Shown: piece by piece, positions 25,485 through 33,681 of the stretch
Position numbering within the stretch: the stretch's first letter is position 1
How the letters are laid out: each line of letters starts with the position of its first letter
Assembly: GCF_001984175.1 (NCBI RefSeq)
Contig: NZ_MTQP01000064.1
Coordinates: 124,001 to 188,000 of the forward strand
Reading direction: 5' to 3'
Source of the DNA: Saccharothrix sp. ALI-22-I
Lineage (GTDB): Bacteria; Actinomycetota; Actinomycetes; Mycobacteriales; Pseudonocardiaceae
Length of the DNA stretch: 64,000 nt
Program-made: the position numbers and the translations under genes
The notes under the pieces: generated by a model
Told to the model about the DNA's origin: nothing
Databases searched by the model: none
The model's input: the letters and a program-made list of their open reading frames with translations, nothing else

Positions 25485-26651
25485 ATGGATGCTCTCGGAC
25501 TGGCCCGGCTCCAGTTCGCCACCACCACGTCGTTCCACTTCCTGTTCGTGCTGCTGACGCTCGGACTGGTGACCGTGGTCGCGGTGACGCAGACCCGGGC
25601 CACGCTGTCCGCCAACCCCGTGCACGCGCGGATGACGCGCTTCTGGGGTCGGCTCTACGTGGTCAACTACGCGCTCGGCATCGCGACCGGCATCGTCATG
25701 GAGTTCCAGTTCGGGCTGAACTGGTCGGGCCTGTCGACGTTCGCGGGCGACGTGTTCGGCGCGCCGCTGGCGCTGGAGACGCTGGTGGCGTTCTTCCTGG
25801 AGTCCACGTTCCTCGGCCTGTGGATCTTCGGCTGGGACCGGCTCGACAAGTGGGTGCACCTGGCGCTCATCTGGCTGGTCACGCTGACCGCTTACGCCTC
25901 GGCGTTCTGGATCATGATGGCGAACGCGTTCCTCCAGCACCCCGTCGGGCACGAGCTGCGGGACGGCGTGCTGCGGATGGTCGACTTCTCCGCCCTGCTC
26001 GCCAACCCGACGTTCGGCATCGCGTTCCTGCACGTGTGCTTCGCCGCGCTGACCGTCGGCGGCGTGTTCCTGACCGGGGTCAGCGCCTACCACTTCATCC
26101 GGCGCACCACCGAGGTCGAGTTCTTCCGCCGGTCGCTGCGGCTGGGCGTGGTGCTCACCGCCGTGGCCACGCCGTTGCTGGTCGGGGTCGGGTTCGCGCA
26201 GTTCCCGATCGTGCAGGAGTACCAGCCGGAGAAGTTGGACACGGTCGGCGCGCTCGACGGGAGCGGGCTCGGGTTCATGATCCAGATCGGGTTCGTGCTG
26301 CTGCTGGTGAGCTGGGCGACGGTGCCGCTGCTGTTCCGCGACTGGGTGGTGAAGCTGCGGTTCCCGCTCTACCTGATGGTGGTCGGCATCCCGCTGCCGT
26401 TCGTCGCGGCGATCGGCGGGTGGCTGTTCCGCGAGATCGGGCGGCAGCCGTGGCTGGTGCAAGGGCTGCTGACCACGTCCGACGCGGTCTCGCACGTGAG
26501 CCGGGACCAGATGCTCGTGTCGTTCATCGCGTTCACGGCGGTGTTCGCGGTGCTGGCGATCGCCGACTGGGTGCTGATCGCCCGGCTGGCGCGGCGCGGA
26601 CCGGTGTCGTCCGACGAGTCGCCCGTGTCGCCGCTCGTTCCGGCTCTGTGA
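25485..26651 (+). CDS. cydA: Cytochrome bd ubiquinol/menaquinol oxidase subunit I
   Basis: A 388-residue polytopic subunit. His18 in FHFLFV is the expected b595 ligand. The motifs GRLYVVNYALGIATGIVMEF, NPTFGIAFLHVCF and GWLFREIGRQPW are conserved. The protein is shorter than the usual 450-520 residues, mainly because the quinol-binding Q-loop is short. TAACGT (25471-25476) lies 8 nt before the ATG. cydB follows 14 nt after the cydA stop, then cydD and cydC. The complex reduces O2 with high affinity in the membrane. Confidence 0.95.
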   Translation: MDALGLARLQFATTTSFHFLFVLLTLGLVTVVAVTQTRATLSANPVHARMTRFWGRLYVVNYALGIATGIVMEFQFGLNWSGLSTFAGDVFGAPLALETLVAFFLESTFLGLWIFGWDRLDKWVHLALIWLVTLTAYASAFWIMMANAFLQHPVGHELRDGVLRMVDFSALLANPTFGIAFLHVCFAALTVGGVFLTGVSAYHFIRRTTEVEFFRRSLRLGVVLTAVATPLLVGVGFAQFPIVQEYQPEKLDTVGALDGSGLGFMIQIGFVLLLVSWATVPLLFRDWVVKLRFPLYLMVVGIPLPFVAAIGGWLFREIGRQPWLVQGLLTTSDAVSHVSRDQMLVSFIAFTAVFAVLAIADWVLIARLARRGPVSSDESPVSPLVPAL

Positions 26652-26665
26652 GGGGTGGTTGTGTC

Positions 26666-27511
26666 GTGGAAGGTGTGTGGGTCGGCCTGCTGGCGTTCCT
26701 GACCTGCGGGTACTTCGCGTTGGCCGGGTTCGACTACGGGGTGGGGGTGCTGCTGCGGGTCGTCGGGCGGGACGAGCGGTCGCGGCGAGTGGTGCTGCGG
26801 GCGGTGACGCCGTTCTTCCTCGGCAACGAGGTGTGGCTGGTCGCGGCGGTGGGCGTGCTGTTCGGTGCGTTCCCCCGGCTGGAGGGCGAGCTGTTGTCGT
26901 CGCAGCACACGGTGTTCTCGGTGCTGTTGGCCGGTTTGGTGTGCTTCACGGTCGCGGTGCAGTTGCGGTCGCCCGCTTGGGATTTCCTGTTGGTGGGCGG
27001 GGCTCTGGTGGTCGCGGTGAGCTGGGGTGTGCTGCTGGGACGTGTGCTCGGTGGGCCGTCGGTGCTGTGGGGTGCGGGGTTGTTGGTGTTGTTCTCGTTG
27101 CACGGTGCGGTTTTTCTGGCTTGGCGGCTGCCGGGCGAGTTGCGACGACGGGCGGTGCGGCTGGCGGTTTTGCTTGTGCTGCCTTGTGTCGCGTTCGTGG
27201 TGGCGGCGGTTTTCACGGCCGGATCGGTGGCTGTGCCTGCGTTCGGGTTGGTGGCGGTGATCGCTGTCGGCCTGTTGGGCGGGGCTTGGGTGGCGTTGCG
27301 TGCTGAGCGGTATCGGGTGGCTTTTGCTTGCACTGCTTTGGTTTGCGCGCTACCGGTGGTGGCGGTGTTCGGGGCTCGGTCGGTGGTGACGGTGTCGGTG
27401 ATGGCGGATCTGTCGACGTTGCGGGTGTTGACGTGGGCGGCGGTCGTGGTGGTGCCGTTGGTGTTGGCGTTCCAGTGGGCTACCTGGTGGATGTCCCGTG
27501 CGGCACGTTGA
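26666..27511 (+). CDS. cydB: Cytochrome bd oxidase subunit II
   Basis: A 281-residue membrane protein with about eight helices. The N-terminal AGFDYGVGVLLR and FLGNEVWLVAAVG motifs identify CydB. It is shorter than the usual 330-380 residues. A GTG at 26648 is possible, but the GTG at 26666 gives the cleanest membrane start. The 3' end overlaps the start of cydD by 14 nt, so the exporter genes are translated with it. It pairs with CydA to carry the haem d/b595/b558 oxidase. Confidence 0.93.
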   Translation: MEGVWVGLLAFLTCGYFALAGFDYGVGVLLRVVGRDERSRRVVLRAVTPFFLGNEVWLVAAVGVLFGAFPRLEGELLSSQHTVFSVLLAGLVCFTVAVQLRSPAWDFLLVGGALVVAVSWGVLLGRVLGGPSVLWGAGLLVLFSLHGAVFLAWRLPGELRRRAVRLAVLLVLPCVAFVVAAVFTAGSVAVPAFGLVAVIAVGLLGGAWVALRAERYRVAFACTALVCALPVVAVFGARSVVTVSVMADLSTLRVLTWAAVVVVPLVLAFQWATWWMSRAAR

Positions 27512-29120
27512 TCGGCGGTACGCGGTCGTTCTCGGTGTGTTGGCGGTCGTCACGGCGGTGGTCGTGTTGGGGCAGGCCGAGGTGTTGGCTTCGGTGCTGT
27601 CCGGTGGCTGGTCGGCGTGGTGGCTGGTGGCGGTGGTTGTGGCGCGCGGGGTCGTGGTGTGGGGCGGGCGGGTCGTGACGCAGCGCTTCGCGTCGTCGAC
27701 GAAGGCTTCTCTGCGCAAGCAGGTGCTGCGCGGTTCTGCCGGGCCGTCGGTGCGGGCCGGGTCGGTGGTGACATTGGTGGTGAAGGGGCTGGACGCGGTC
27801 GAGCCGTACTTCGCCGGGTACCTGCCCCAGCTCGCGGTGGCGGCCGTCGTGCCGGTCGCGGTGGTGGTGCGGCTGTCGTTCGCCGACCTGACGTCGGCAG
27901 TGGTGGTCCTGGTGACGTTGCCGCTGGTGCCGGTGTTCGCCGCGCTGGTCGGGCTGCACACCCGCGATCGGACGCGGGCGCAGTGGGCCGGGTTGGCGGT
28001 GCTGGGCGGGCATTTTCTGGACGTGGTGCGCGGGTTGGGCACGTTGAAGGTGTTCGGGCGGGCGGCGGCGCAGGCCGGGACGGTGCGGGCGATGGCGGGG
28101 GCGCACGCGGCGTCGACCATGCGGACGTTGCGGGTGGCGTTCCTGTCGGCGTTGGTGTTGGAGCTGGTGGCGACGCTGTCCGTGGCACTGGTGGCGGTGC
28201 CGGTGGGGTTGCGCCTGCTGCACGGCGGGGTGACGTTGCAGGTGGCGCTGTTGGTGTTGTTGCTGGCACCGGAGGCTTACCTGCCGTTGCGTTCGGCCGG
28301 CGCGCAGTTCCACGCGTCCGCCGAGGGATTGGCGGTGCTGGAGGCCGCGGCTGCGCACGGACCCCCGCCCAGCGCTTCGCACGGGTCGCCGCCAAGGGGA
28401 ACCCTTGATTTGATCCTGCCAGAAGGGACCGACAAATCCACGCCATCGGGCACGGCCTGTGGACAACCGGCCGTCCGGCACGCCGTGACGGTGACCGGGG
28501 CTCGGGCGCCGGACCTGCGGACTGCCGAGATCGTGGTGGACCGGGTGGTGGTGCGGTATCCGGGGCGGGACGCGCTGGGTGGGATGTCGTTGCGCATCAC
28601 GCCTGGTGAGCGGGTGGCGTTGGTGGGGCCGAGCGGGGTCGGGAAGAGCACGTTGCTGGCGGTGCTGATGGGGTTCGTGACGCCCGCGTCCGGGCGAGTG
28701 CTGGTCGGTGGGGTGGACTTGCGGGAGGTGGACCGCGAGTCGTGGTTGCGGCAGCTCGCGTGGGTCCCGCAGCGGCCGACGCTGTTCCCCGGCACGGTCG
28801 GGGAGAACATCGCGTTGGGGTCTGGCGGTGGCGTTCGGGACGTTCGGGCTGCGGCTGCGGCGATGGGGTTGGAGCACTTGGTCGATGCCGAGCACGCTCT
28901 GTCGTCGGGTGAGCGACAGCGGGTGGCGTTGGCGCGGGCGCTGGTGCGGGACGACGCTCGGATGCTGCTGTTGGACGAGCCGACGTCCCGGTTGGACAGC
29001 GGGACCGAGGAGGCCGTGCTGCACGCCACCCGACGGCTGACGTCCGGACGCACGGCGTTGATCGTCGCGCACCGGCCGGTGATGCTCGGCGAGGTCGACC
29101 GGGTGGTGGCGTTCGGGTGA
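27498..29120 (+). CDS. cydD: ABC exporter subunit CydD (cysteine/glutathione-type, needed for cytochrome bd assembly)
   Basis: A 540-residue half-transporter: six predicted membrane helices in the first 270 residues, then a nucleotide-binding domain with Walker A GPSGVGKST, Q-loop AWVPQRPTLF, signature LSSGERQR and Walker B MLLLDEPTS. CydDC exports thiols (and possibly binds haem) for bd oxidase maturation. Residues 293-323 are unlike any homologue: they are encoded by repeat copy 3, a 93-bp insertion that keeps the frame, in the linker before the NBD. The start is a GTG inside cydB and the end overlaps cydC. Confidence 0.93.
   Translation: MRHVDRRYAVVLGVLAVVTAVVVLGQAEVLASVLSGGWSAWWLVAVVVARGVVVWGGRVVTQRFASSTKASLRKQVLRGSAGPSVRAGSVVTLVVKGLDAVEPYFAGYLPQLAVAAVVPVAVVVRLSFADLTSAVVVLVTLPLVPVFAALVGLHTRDRTRAQWAGLAVLGGHFLDVVRGLGTLKVFGRAAAQAGTVRAMAGAHAASTMRTLRVAFLSALVLELVATLSVALVAVPVGLRLLHGGVTLQVALLVLLLAPEAYLPLRSAGAQFHASAEGLAVLEAAAAHGPPPSASHGSPPRGTLDLILPEGTDKSTPSGTACGQPAVRHAVTVTGARAPDLRTAEIVVDRVVVRYPGRDALGGMSLRITPGERVALVGPSGVGKSTLLAVLMGFVTPASGRVLVGGVDLREVDRESWLRQLAWVPQRPTLFPGTVGENIALGSGGGVRDVRAAAAAMGLEHLVDAEHALSSGERQRVALARALVRDDARMLLLDEPTSRLDSGTEEAVLHATRRLTSGRTALIVAHRPVMLGEVDRVVAFG
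28374..28466 (+). repeat. Dispersed hairpin/DnaA-box repeat, copy 3, inside cydD
   Basis: GCTTCGCACGGGTCG through TGTGGACAA (DnaA box TTGTCCACA in reverse, 28458-28466) matches the other copies, with the same 19-nt spacer. The element is 93 bp, exactly 31 codons, encoding ASHGSPPRGTLDLILPEG and on to CGQ. The stem is degraded to about 4 bp here, so it would not terminate transcription within the operon. Confidence 0.85.
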
Positions 29121-30562
29121 GGCGACTGGTGCCGGCGGTGGTTGCCGGGGTTGCCGCCGAACTGGCCGGGATCGGGCTGATGACGACCGCTGTGTGGCTC
29201 ATCATGCGTGCCGCCGAGCAGCCGCCGTTGTCGGCGTTGACGGTGGCGATCGTGGCGGTTCGGGCGTTGGCCGTCACACGTGGTGGTATGCGGTACGTCG
29301 AGCGGTTGGCCGGGCATTCGGCGGTGTTGCGGCACCTGGCGGAGGTTCGGGGACGGGTTTACGACGCGTTGGTGCGCCGGCCGTTGAACGGTGGTGACGC
29401 GCTCACCCGGCTCGTGTCCGATGTGGACTCCATGCAGGATGCGTTGTTGCGCTGTCTGTTGCCGGGCGCGGTGGCGGTGGTCGTTGGCGTGATCGCCTTG
29501 GTGGCTACGGGGTTTGCCTGGCCGTTGCTGGTTGGGTTGTTGGTGACCGTATGTGTCATCCCTTGGGCCGCTCATGCGCTCGCGGTACGGCACCTGCGGG
29601 CGCTGGCACCGTTGCGGTCGGCGTTGGCGGAGCAGACCGTGGTGCTTCTGGACGGCGCTGCCGAGCTGACCGCGTTCGGGGCGCTGGAGCGGGAACTGGC
29701 CGCGACCGGGCAGGTGGTCGACTCGCTGGCCGAACGGGAACGGCGGGGCGGCCTCGGTGCGGCGGCACTGGCGGCCGTGGCGGTGGGGGTGCAGTTCGGG
29801 GTCGCGTTGGCGTTCCTGCTGTCGGGCGCGCCCGCGCACGTCGTGCTGGGCTCGGTCGCCGTGCTGGAGGTGGCGTTGCCGCTGGCGTCGGCCGCCCAAC
29901 GGTGGGCTGAGGTGCACGGATCGGTCCGCCGCGTGCGCGAGGTGCTATCCAGGCCGGAGGAAGCCGCGCCACCGGAAACAGAGCTGCCCGTCGGTCGTGT
30001 CGGGGTCGTGGGCGCCAGCGGGGCAGGGAAGAGCACGTTCCTGCGACAGCTGGCCGCCGCGCACCCCGGCCTCGCCAAGGGCGTGCTGGACGACGCACAC
30101 GTCTTCCACGCCACCGTCGAGGCCAACGTCCGCCTCGCCCGCCCCGACGCGTCACAGCATGACCTGGACCGGGTGGCCGCGTTGGTGGACCTGGACGTCC
30201 CCTGGGACACCGTCGTCGGCGAAGACGGCGACTCACTGTCCGGTGGCCAACGCCAACGACTGCTCCTAGCACGAGCGCTGTTGGCCGACCCCGAAGTCCT
30301 GCTCCTGGACGAACCGGTCGAAGGCCTGACCATCGACCACGGTGACGCCGTTCTGCACAAAGTGCTCGACCACACCACCCGAACGGTCGTCCTGGTCACC
30401 CACCGCCTGGCACCGCTGGTCGACTTCGACCACATCCTGGTGTTCGAAGACGGCCGGATCACCCAGCAGGGCACCCACGCCGACCTGATCGACACCCCCG
30501 GCTACTACCGCGACCGCTGGAGCACCGAACGCCTGCCGGTGACCGCCAACAGTCGCCGATAG
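29117..30562 (+). CDS. cydC: ABC exporter subunit CydC
   Basis: A 481-residue half-transporter and the partner of CydD. Its membrane domain is followed by an NBD with Walker A GASGAGKST, signature LSGGQRQR and Walker B VLLLDEPVEG, with a His in the switch (LVTHRL). The stretch between Walker A and the signature is only about 68 residues, roughly 20-25 fewer than usual, with the beta-subdomain and Q-loop Gln reduced to KGVLDDAHVF. The GTG start overlaps the cydD stop. The ATPase may rely on the CydD site; activity is not shown by sequence. Confidence 0.93.
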   Translation: MRRLVPAVVAGVAAELAGIGLMTTAVWLIMRAAEQPPLSALTVAIVAVRALAVTRGGMRYVERLAGHSAVLRHLAEVRGRVYDALVRRPLNGGDALTRLVSDVDSMQDALLRCLLPGAVAVVVGVIALVATGFAWPLLVGLLVTVCVIPWAAHALAVRHLRALAPLRSALAEQTVVLLDGAAELTAFGALERELAATGQVVDSLAERERRGGLGAAALAAVAVGVQFGVALAFLLSGAPAHVVLGSVAVLEVALPLASAAQRWAEVHGSVRRVREVLSRPEEAAPPETELPVGRVGVVGASGAGKSTFLRQLAAAHPGLAKGVLDDAHVFHATVEANVRLARPDASQHDLDRVAALVDLDVPWDTVVGEDGDSLSGGQRQRLLLARALLADPEVLLLDEPVEGLTIDHGDAVLHKVLDHTTRTVVLVTHRLAPLVDFDHILVFEDGRITQQGTHADLIDTPGYYRDRWSTERLPVTANSRR

Positions 30563-30600
30563 GGACCCCAACTCACGTCCACAAATGACTCGGCCGGAAC

Positions 30601-31461
30601 TCAGGCCAACGCCCGCAACACCCGCGCCGGCGGACGGGTGCCCGTGATGCTCGCCACCATCTCCACCACCCGACGGGTCTGCCGCACCTGGTGCGCCCGG
30701 AACACCTTCGCGCCGGTCCACGCGGCCACCGACGTCGCCGCCAGCGTGCCGTCCACCCGGTCCTCCAGCCCCGTGCCCAGGGTCTCACCGATGAAATCCT
30801 TGTTGGACAACGCCATCAGCACCGGCCACCCGGTCGCCACCAGCTCGTCCAGCCGCCGCAACAGCTCCAAGCCGTGCCAGGTGTTCTTGCCGAAGTCGTG
30901 CGTCGGGTCGATCAGCACACCGGCCGCCGGCACGCCCAGCGCCACCATCCGCTCGGCCCGCTCGACCAGTTCCGCCGCCACGGACGCCACCACGTCGGTG
31001 TACCGGACCCGGTGCGGATCGGTGCGCGGCTCCAGGCCACCGGTGTGCGAGCAGACGATGCCGACACCGAACTCCGCCGCCACCTCCGCCAACGCCGGGT
31101 CCGCGCCCGCCCACGTGTCGTTGATCAGGTCCGCGCCCGCCGCGCACACCGCGCGCCCCACCTCGTGCCTCCACGTGTCGACGCTGATCACCAGGTCCGG
31201 GTACCGCTCACGCACCGCCGCGACGAACGGCACGACCCGGCGCGCCTCCTCGGCGGCGTCCACCACCTCGCCTTTGGAACCGGCCTTCACCCCGCCGATG
31301 TCGACGATGTCCGCGCCGTCGGCGACCGCCCGGTCCACCGCGGCCATGGCGGCGGTGTCCTCGAACGTCGCGCCGCGGTCGTAGAACGAGTCGCGCGTCC
31401 GGTTGACGATCGCCATCACCAGCGCACGGTCTTGGGCGACCTCTCGTGAACCGAACAGCAT
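30601..31461 (-). CDS. folP: Dihydropteroate synthase-like protein (FolP2 type)
   Basis: A 286-residue TIM-barrel protein of the pterin-binding family. The motif TRDSFYDRG, the barrel segments SVDTWRHEV and IDPTHDFGKNTWH, and the C-terminal AWTGAKVFRAHQV are present. The usual DHPS signature GGESTRP is replaced by IGGVKAGSKGEV, as in mycobacterial FolP2, which lacks DHPS activity. The protein may bind or make a different pterin-like compound. The ATG at 31461 fits homologues; upstream sequence is not conserved. It converges on cydC with a 38-bp gap. Confidence 0.9.
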   Translation of the reverse strand: MLFGSREVAQDRALVMAIVNRTRDSFYDRGATFEDTAAMAAVDRAVADGADIVDIGGVKAGSKGEVVDAAEEARRVVPFVAAVRERYPDLVISVDTWRHEVGRAVCAAGADLINDTWAGADPALAEVAAEFGVGIVCSHTGGLEPRTDPHRVRYTDVVASVAAELVERAERMVALGVPAAGVLIDPTHDFGKNTWHGLELLRRLDELVATGWPVLMALSNKDFIGETLGTGLEDRVDGTLAATSVAAWTGAKVFRAHQVRQTRRVVEMVASITGTRPPARVLRALA

Positions 31462-31514
31462 GACCGCATCGTGCCACGGCACAGCAATGGGTGAGCTGAG
31501 TCACAGGCCGTTGC

Positions 31515-31551
31515 TACTCGTGAGTATCCCTAGTGTTTACTCACCGGTAAC
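31515..31551. promoter_or_regulatory. Two dyads overlapping the promoter of the S15-type hydrolase gene
   Basis: TACTC-GT-GAGTA (31515-31526) and GTTTACTCACCGGTAAC (31535-31551) are inverted repeats of the kind TetR-family repressors bind. TAGTGT (31531-31536) between them could be the -10 box. No TetR gene is adjacent. Confidence 0.45.
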
Positions 31552-31588
31552 ACCCTGCGTGATTCCGGTCACGGTCAAGGAGGACCTC

Positions 31589-33079
31589 GTGCGCCGATCA
31601 CTCCCCCTGCTGCTCGCCGCCCTCATGGCGCTCGTCCTGGCGCCACCCGCCCAGGCCGCGCCCGGTTTCGCGGTGGCCTACGAGACCATCCCGGGCCAGG
31701 GCGGCACCCCGCTCAAGGCCTTCGTCGTCACGCCCACCGGACGCGGCAGCGGACCGTTCCCGCTGCTCGTGCTGCCGTCGAGTTGGGGGGTGGGCAACAT
31801 CGAGTACGTCGGCGCGGCGGCCAAGCTCGCCTACGAGTCCGGCTACTCGGTGATCAGCTACACCTCCCGCGGGTTCTACGACTCGGCCGGCGAGATCGAC
31901 GTGGCCGGGCCGGACACCGTGGCCGATGTCAGCCGGGTGATCGACTGGGGCCTCGCCCGGGCGAACGGCGACCCCGGGCGCATCGGCGTCGGCGGCATCT
32001 CCTACGGCGCCGGCCAGTCCCTGCTCGCCGCCGCGGCCGACCCGCGGATCAAGGCCGTCACGGCGCTGAGCACGTGGACCGACCTGGCCCGCTCGCTCTA
32101 CCCGAACGAGACCGTCAGCGCGCAGGCCGTCGAACTCCTGCTGACCGCCGGGAAGCTGACCGGCCGCCCCGGTCCGGTGCTGCGCGAGGCGGAGACCGCC
32201 TACCGGGAGGACCGGTTCACCGACGTCCTGCCCATCTCGCCGCCGCGCTCCCCCGCGTCCAAGGTGTCGTCCATCAAGGCCGCGGTGATGATCGGCAACG
32301 CGTGGAACGACGGGCTGTTCCCGCCCGGCCAGATCACCGACTTCTTCGGCGCGCTGGGCAGCCCCAAGCGGCTCATGCTGTCCCCCGGCGACCACGCCAC
32401 CGCCGAACTGTTCGGCGCGGCCGGGCTGCCCAACGAGATCTGGACGTCCGTCGGCCGTTGGTTCGACCACCACCTCAAGGGCGTGGACAACGGCATCGAC
32501 CGCGAGCACCCCGTGCAGGTCAAGCCGAACAACGGCGGCGGCTGGCGTTCGTTCCCGTCATGGGCGGCGGCCACCACGAGGACCGACACGGTGCCGTTGA
32601 CGGCGGACCGGATCGGCGCGGGCCGGGCGACCATCGCGGAAAGCGGCACGGTCCTGGTGTCGGGCGCGTTGCAGGGCTTCCTGAGCATCCCCGTGGGCGT
32701 GGCGACGCCGCTGATCGACCGGGGCTCGGCGGCGGTGTGGCACGGGCCGGTGCAGTGGACCGCCACCACCGTCAGCGGCACGCCACGCGCGCACCTGACG
32801 GTGACCCCGAGCGCCGCCAAGACCACGCTCTACGCCTACCTGTACGAGGTGAACCCGCTGGGCCTGGGCGCGCTGGTCACGCACAAGCCCGTGACTCTCA
32901 CCGGCACCGGCACGCGGGCCGTCGACCTGGACCTGGAACCGGTGGTGTGGAACGTGTCGCCGGGCAACCGGCTGGTGCTGGTCGTGGACACTGTGGACGG
33001 CCGCTACAAGGGTTCCAGCGCGCTCGGCTCGTCCGTGACGTTCGGCGCGGATTCATGGCTGACGGTGCCACGGGGTTGA
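31589..33079 (+). CDS. Secreted alpha/beta hydrolase, CocE/NonD (X-Pro dipeptidyl-peptidase S15) type
   Basis: A 496-residue protein. A signal peptide (about residues 1-26, ending APPAQAA) precedes an alpha/beta-hydrolase domain with nucleophile motif GGISYGAGQS, Asp in NAWNDGLF and His in GDHATAE, then a C-terminal jelly-roll domain (LTVTPSAAKTTLYAYL). Homologues hydrolyse esters, acyl peptides or glycerolipids. AAGGAGG lies 5 nt before the GTG start. It resembles the hydrolase Rv1215c of the same mycobacterial region. Two dyads over the promoter suggest repressor control. Confidence 0.88.
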   Translation: MRRSLPLLLAALMALVLAPPAQAAPGFAVAYETIPGQGGTPLKAFVVTPTGRGSGPFPLLVLPSSWGVGNIEYVGAAAKLAYESGYSVISYTSRGFYDSAGEIDVAGPDTVADVSRVIDWGLARANGDPGRIGVGGISYGAGQSLLAAAADPRIKAVTALSTWTDLARSLYPNETVSAQAVELLLTAGKLTGRPGPVLREAETAYREDRFTDVLPISPPRSPASKVSSIKAAVMIGNAWNDGLFPPGQITDFFGALGSPKRLMLSPGDHATAELFGAAGLPNEIWTSVGRWFDHHLKGVDNGIDREHPVQVKPNNGGGWRSFPSWAAATTRTDTVPLTADRIGAGRATIAESGTVLVSGALQGFLSIPVGVATPLIDRGSAAVWHGPVQWTATTVSGTPRAHLTVTPSAAKTTLYAYLYEVNPLGLGALVTHKPVTLTGTGTRAVDLDLEPVVWNVSPGNRLVLVVDTVDGRYKGSSALGSSVTFGADSWLTVPRG

Positions 33080-33120
33080 CAGCGCAGGCTGCGCCGGGGC
33101 CGACCGGGCTCGACGGTCAT

Positions 33121-33212
33121 GCTTCGCAGGGGTCCTCGCCAAGGGGACCCCTGCTTTGATCTTGCCAGAAGGGTCCGACAATTGCGGGTGCTCGGACGCG
33201 GCCTGTGGACAA
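33121..33212 (+). repeat. Dispersed hairpin/DnaA-box repeat, copy 4
   Basis: The element begins GCTTCGCAGGGGTCC with the perfect 10-bp stem seen in copy 1 and a CTTTGATC run after it. The core ends GACAATT, the 19-nt spacer follows, and TGTGGACAA (DnaA box TTGTCCACA in reverse) lies at 33204-33212. It sits 41 bp after the hydrolase stop and in the same direction, a terminator-like place. Confidence 0.88.
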
Positions 33213-33309
33213 GTGCCGAGCGTGGCCCGTGCTCGACGCGAACCTGACCCGCGGACCTGACCCGCGAACCTGACAGCGGTTGACAGGATTTCCTGCCAGG
33301 ATCCCCGCC

Positions 33310-33681
33310 ATGGAATCGAAGTCGACGTTCAAGATCACCAAATGGGACCAGACCGCCTACGACGAGGCGGAGCCGCAGCTGGGCCGGGTGCTCGTGGACA
33401 AGGCGTACAACGGGGTCATGGAGGGCACGAGCACCGCCGAGCTGACCACGTGCCAGCCATCCGAAAGCTCGGGCGGCTACGTGGGCACCGAGCGGTTCGT
33501 CGGCACGCTGGACGGCCGGGCCGGGACGTTCGTGCTCCAGCACGGCGCGGTCATGTCGGCGGAGGGCGCGCGGTTCTGGGGCCACATCGTGCCCGGATCG
33601 GGCACCGGCGAGCTGGCCGGGATCTCCGGCACGGCCCGGCTGGAGCACGAGCTGATCACCCTGGACCACGACCTTGGCTGA
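33310..33681 (+). CDS. DUF3224 family protein
   Basis: A 123-residue protein that fits the DUF3224 beta-barrel family: the start FKITKWDQTAYDEAE, then GYVGTERFVGTLDGRAGTFVLQHGA, and the terminal GTGELAGISGTARLEH. Members are lipocalin-like and of unknown function. The ATG at 33310 follows repeat copy 4 by about 100 bp. Its stop codon lies within the start of the downstream winged-helix gene, an 8-nt overlap. Confidence 0.88.
   Translation: MESKSTFKITKWDQTAYDEAEPQLGRVLVDKAYNGVMEGTSTAELTTCQPSESSGGYVGTERFVGTLDGRAGTFVLQHGAVMSAEGARFWGHIVPGSGTGELAGISGTARLEHELITLDHDLG

Noticed and set aside
27480-29072. A 530-codon minus-strand open frame over cydD
   Set aside because: Composition is His/Arg/Gln-rich, without domains, and it runs opposite a well-supported CydD protein.
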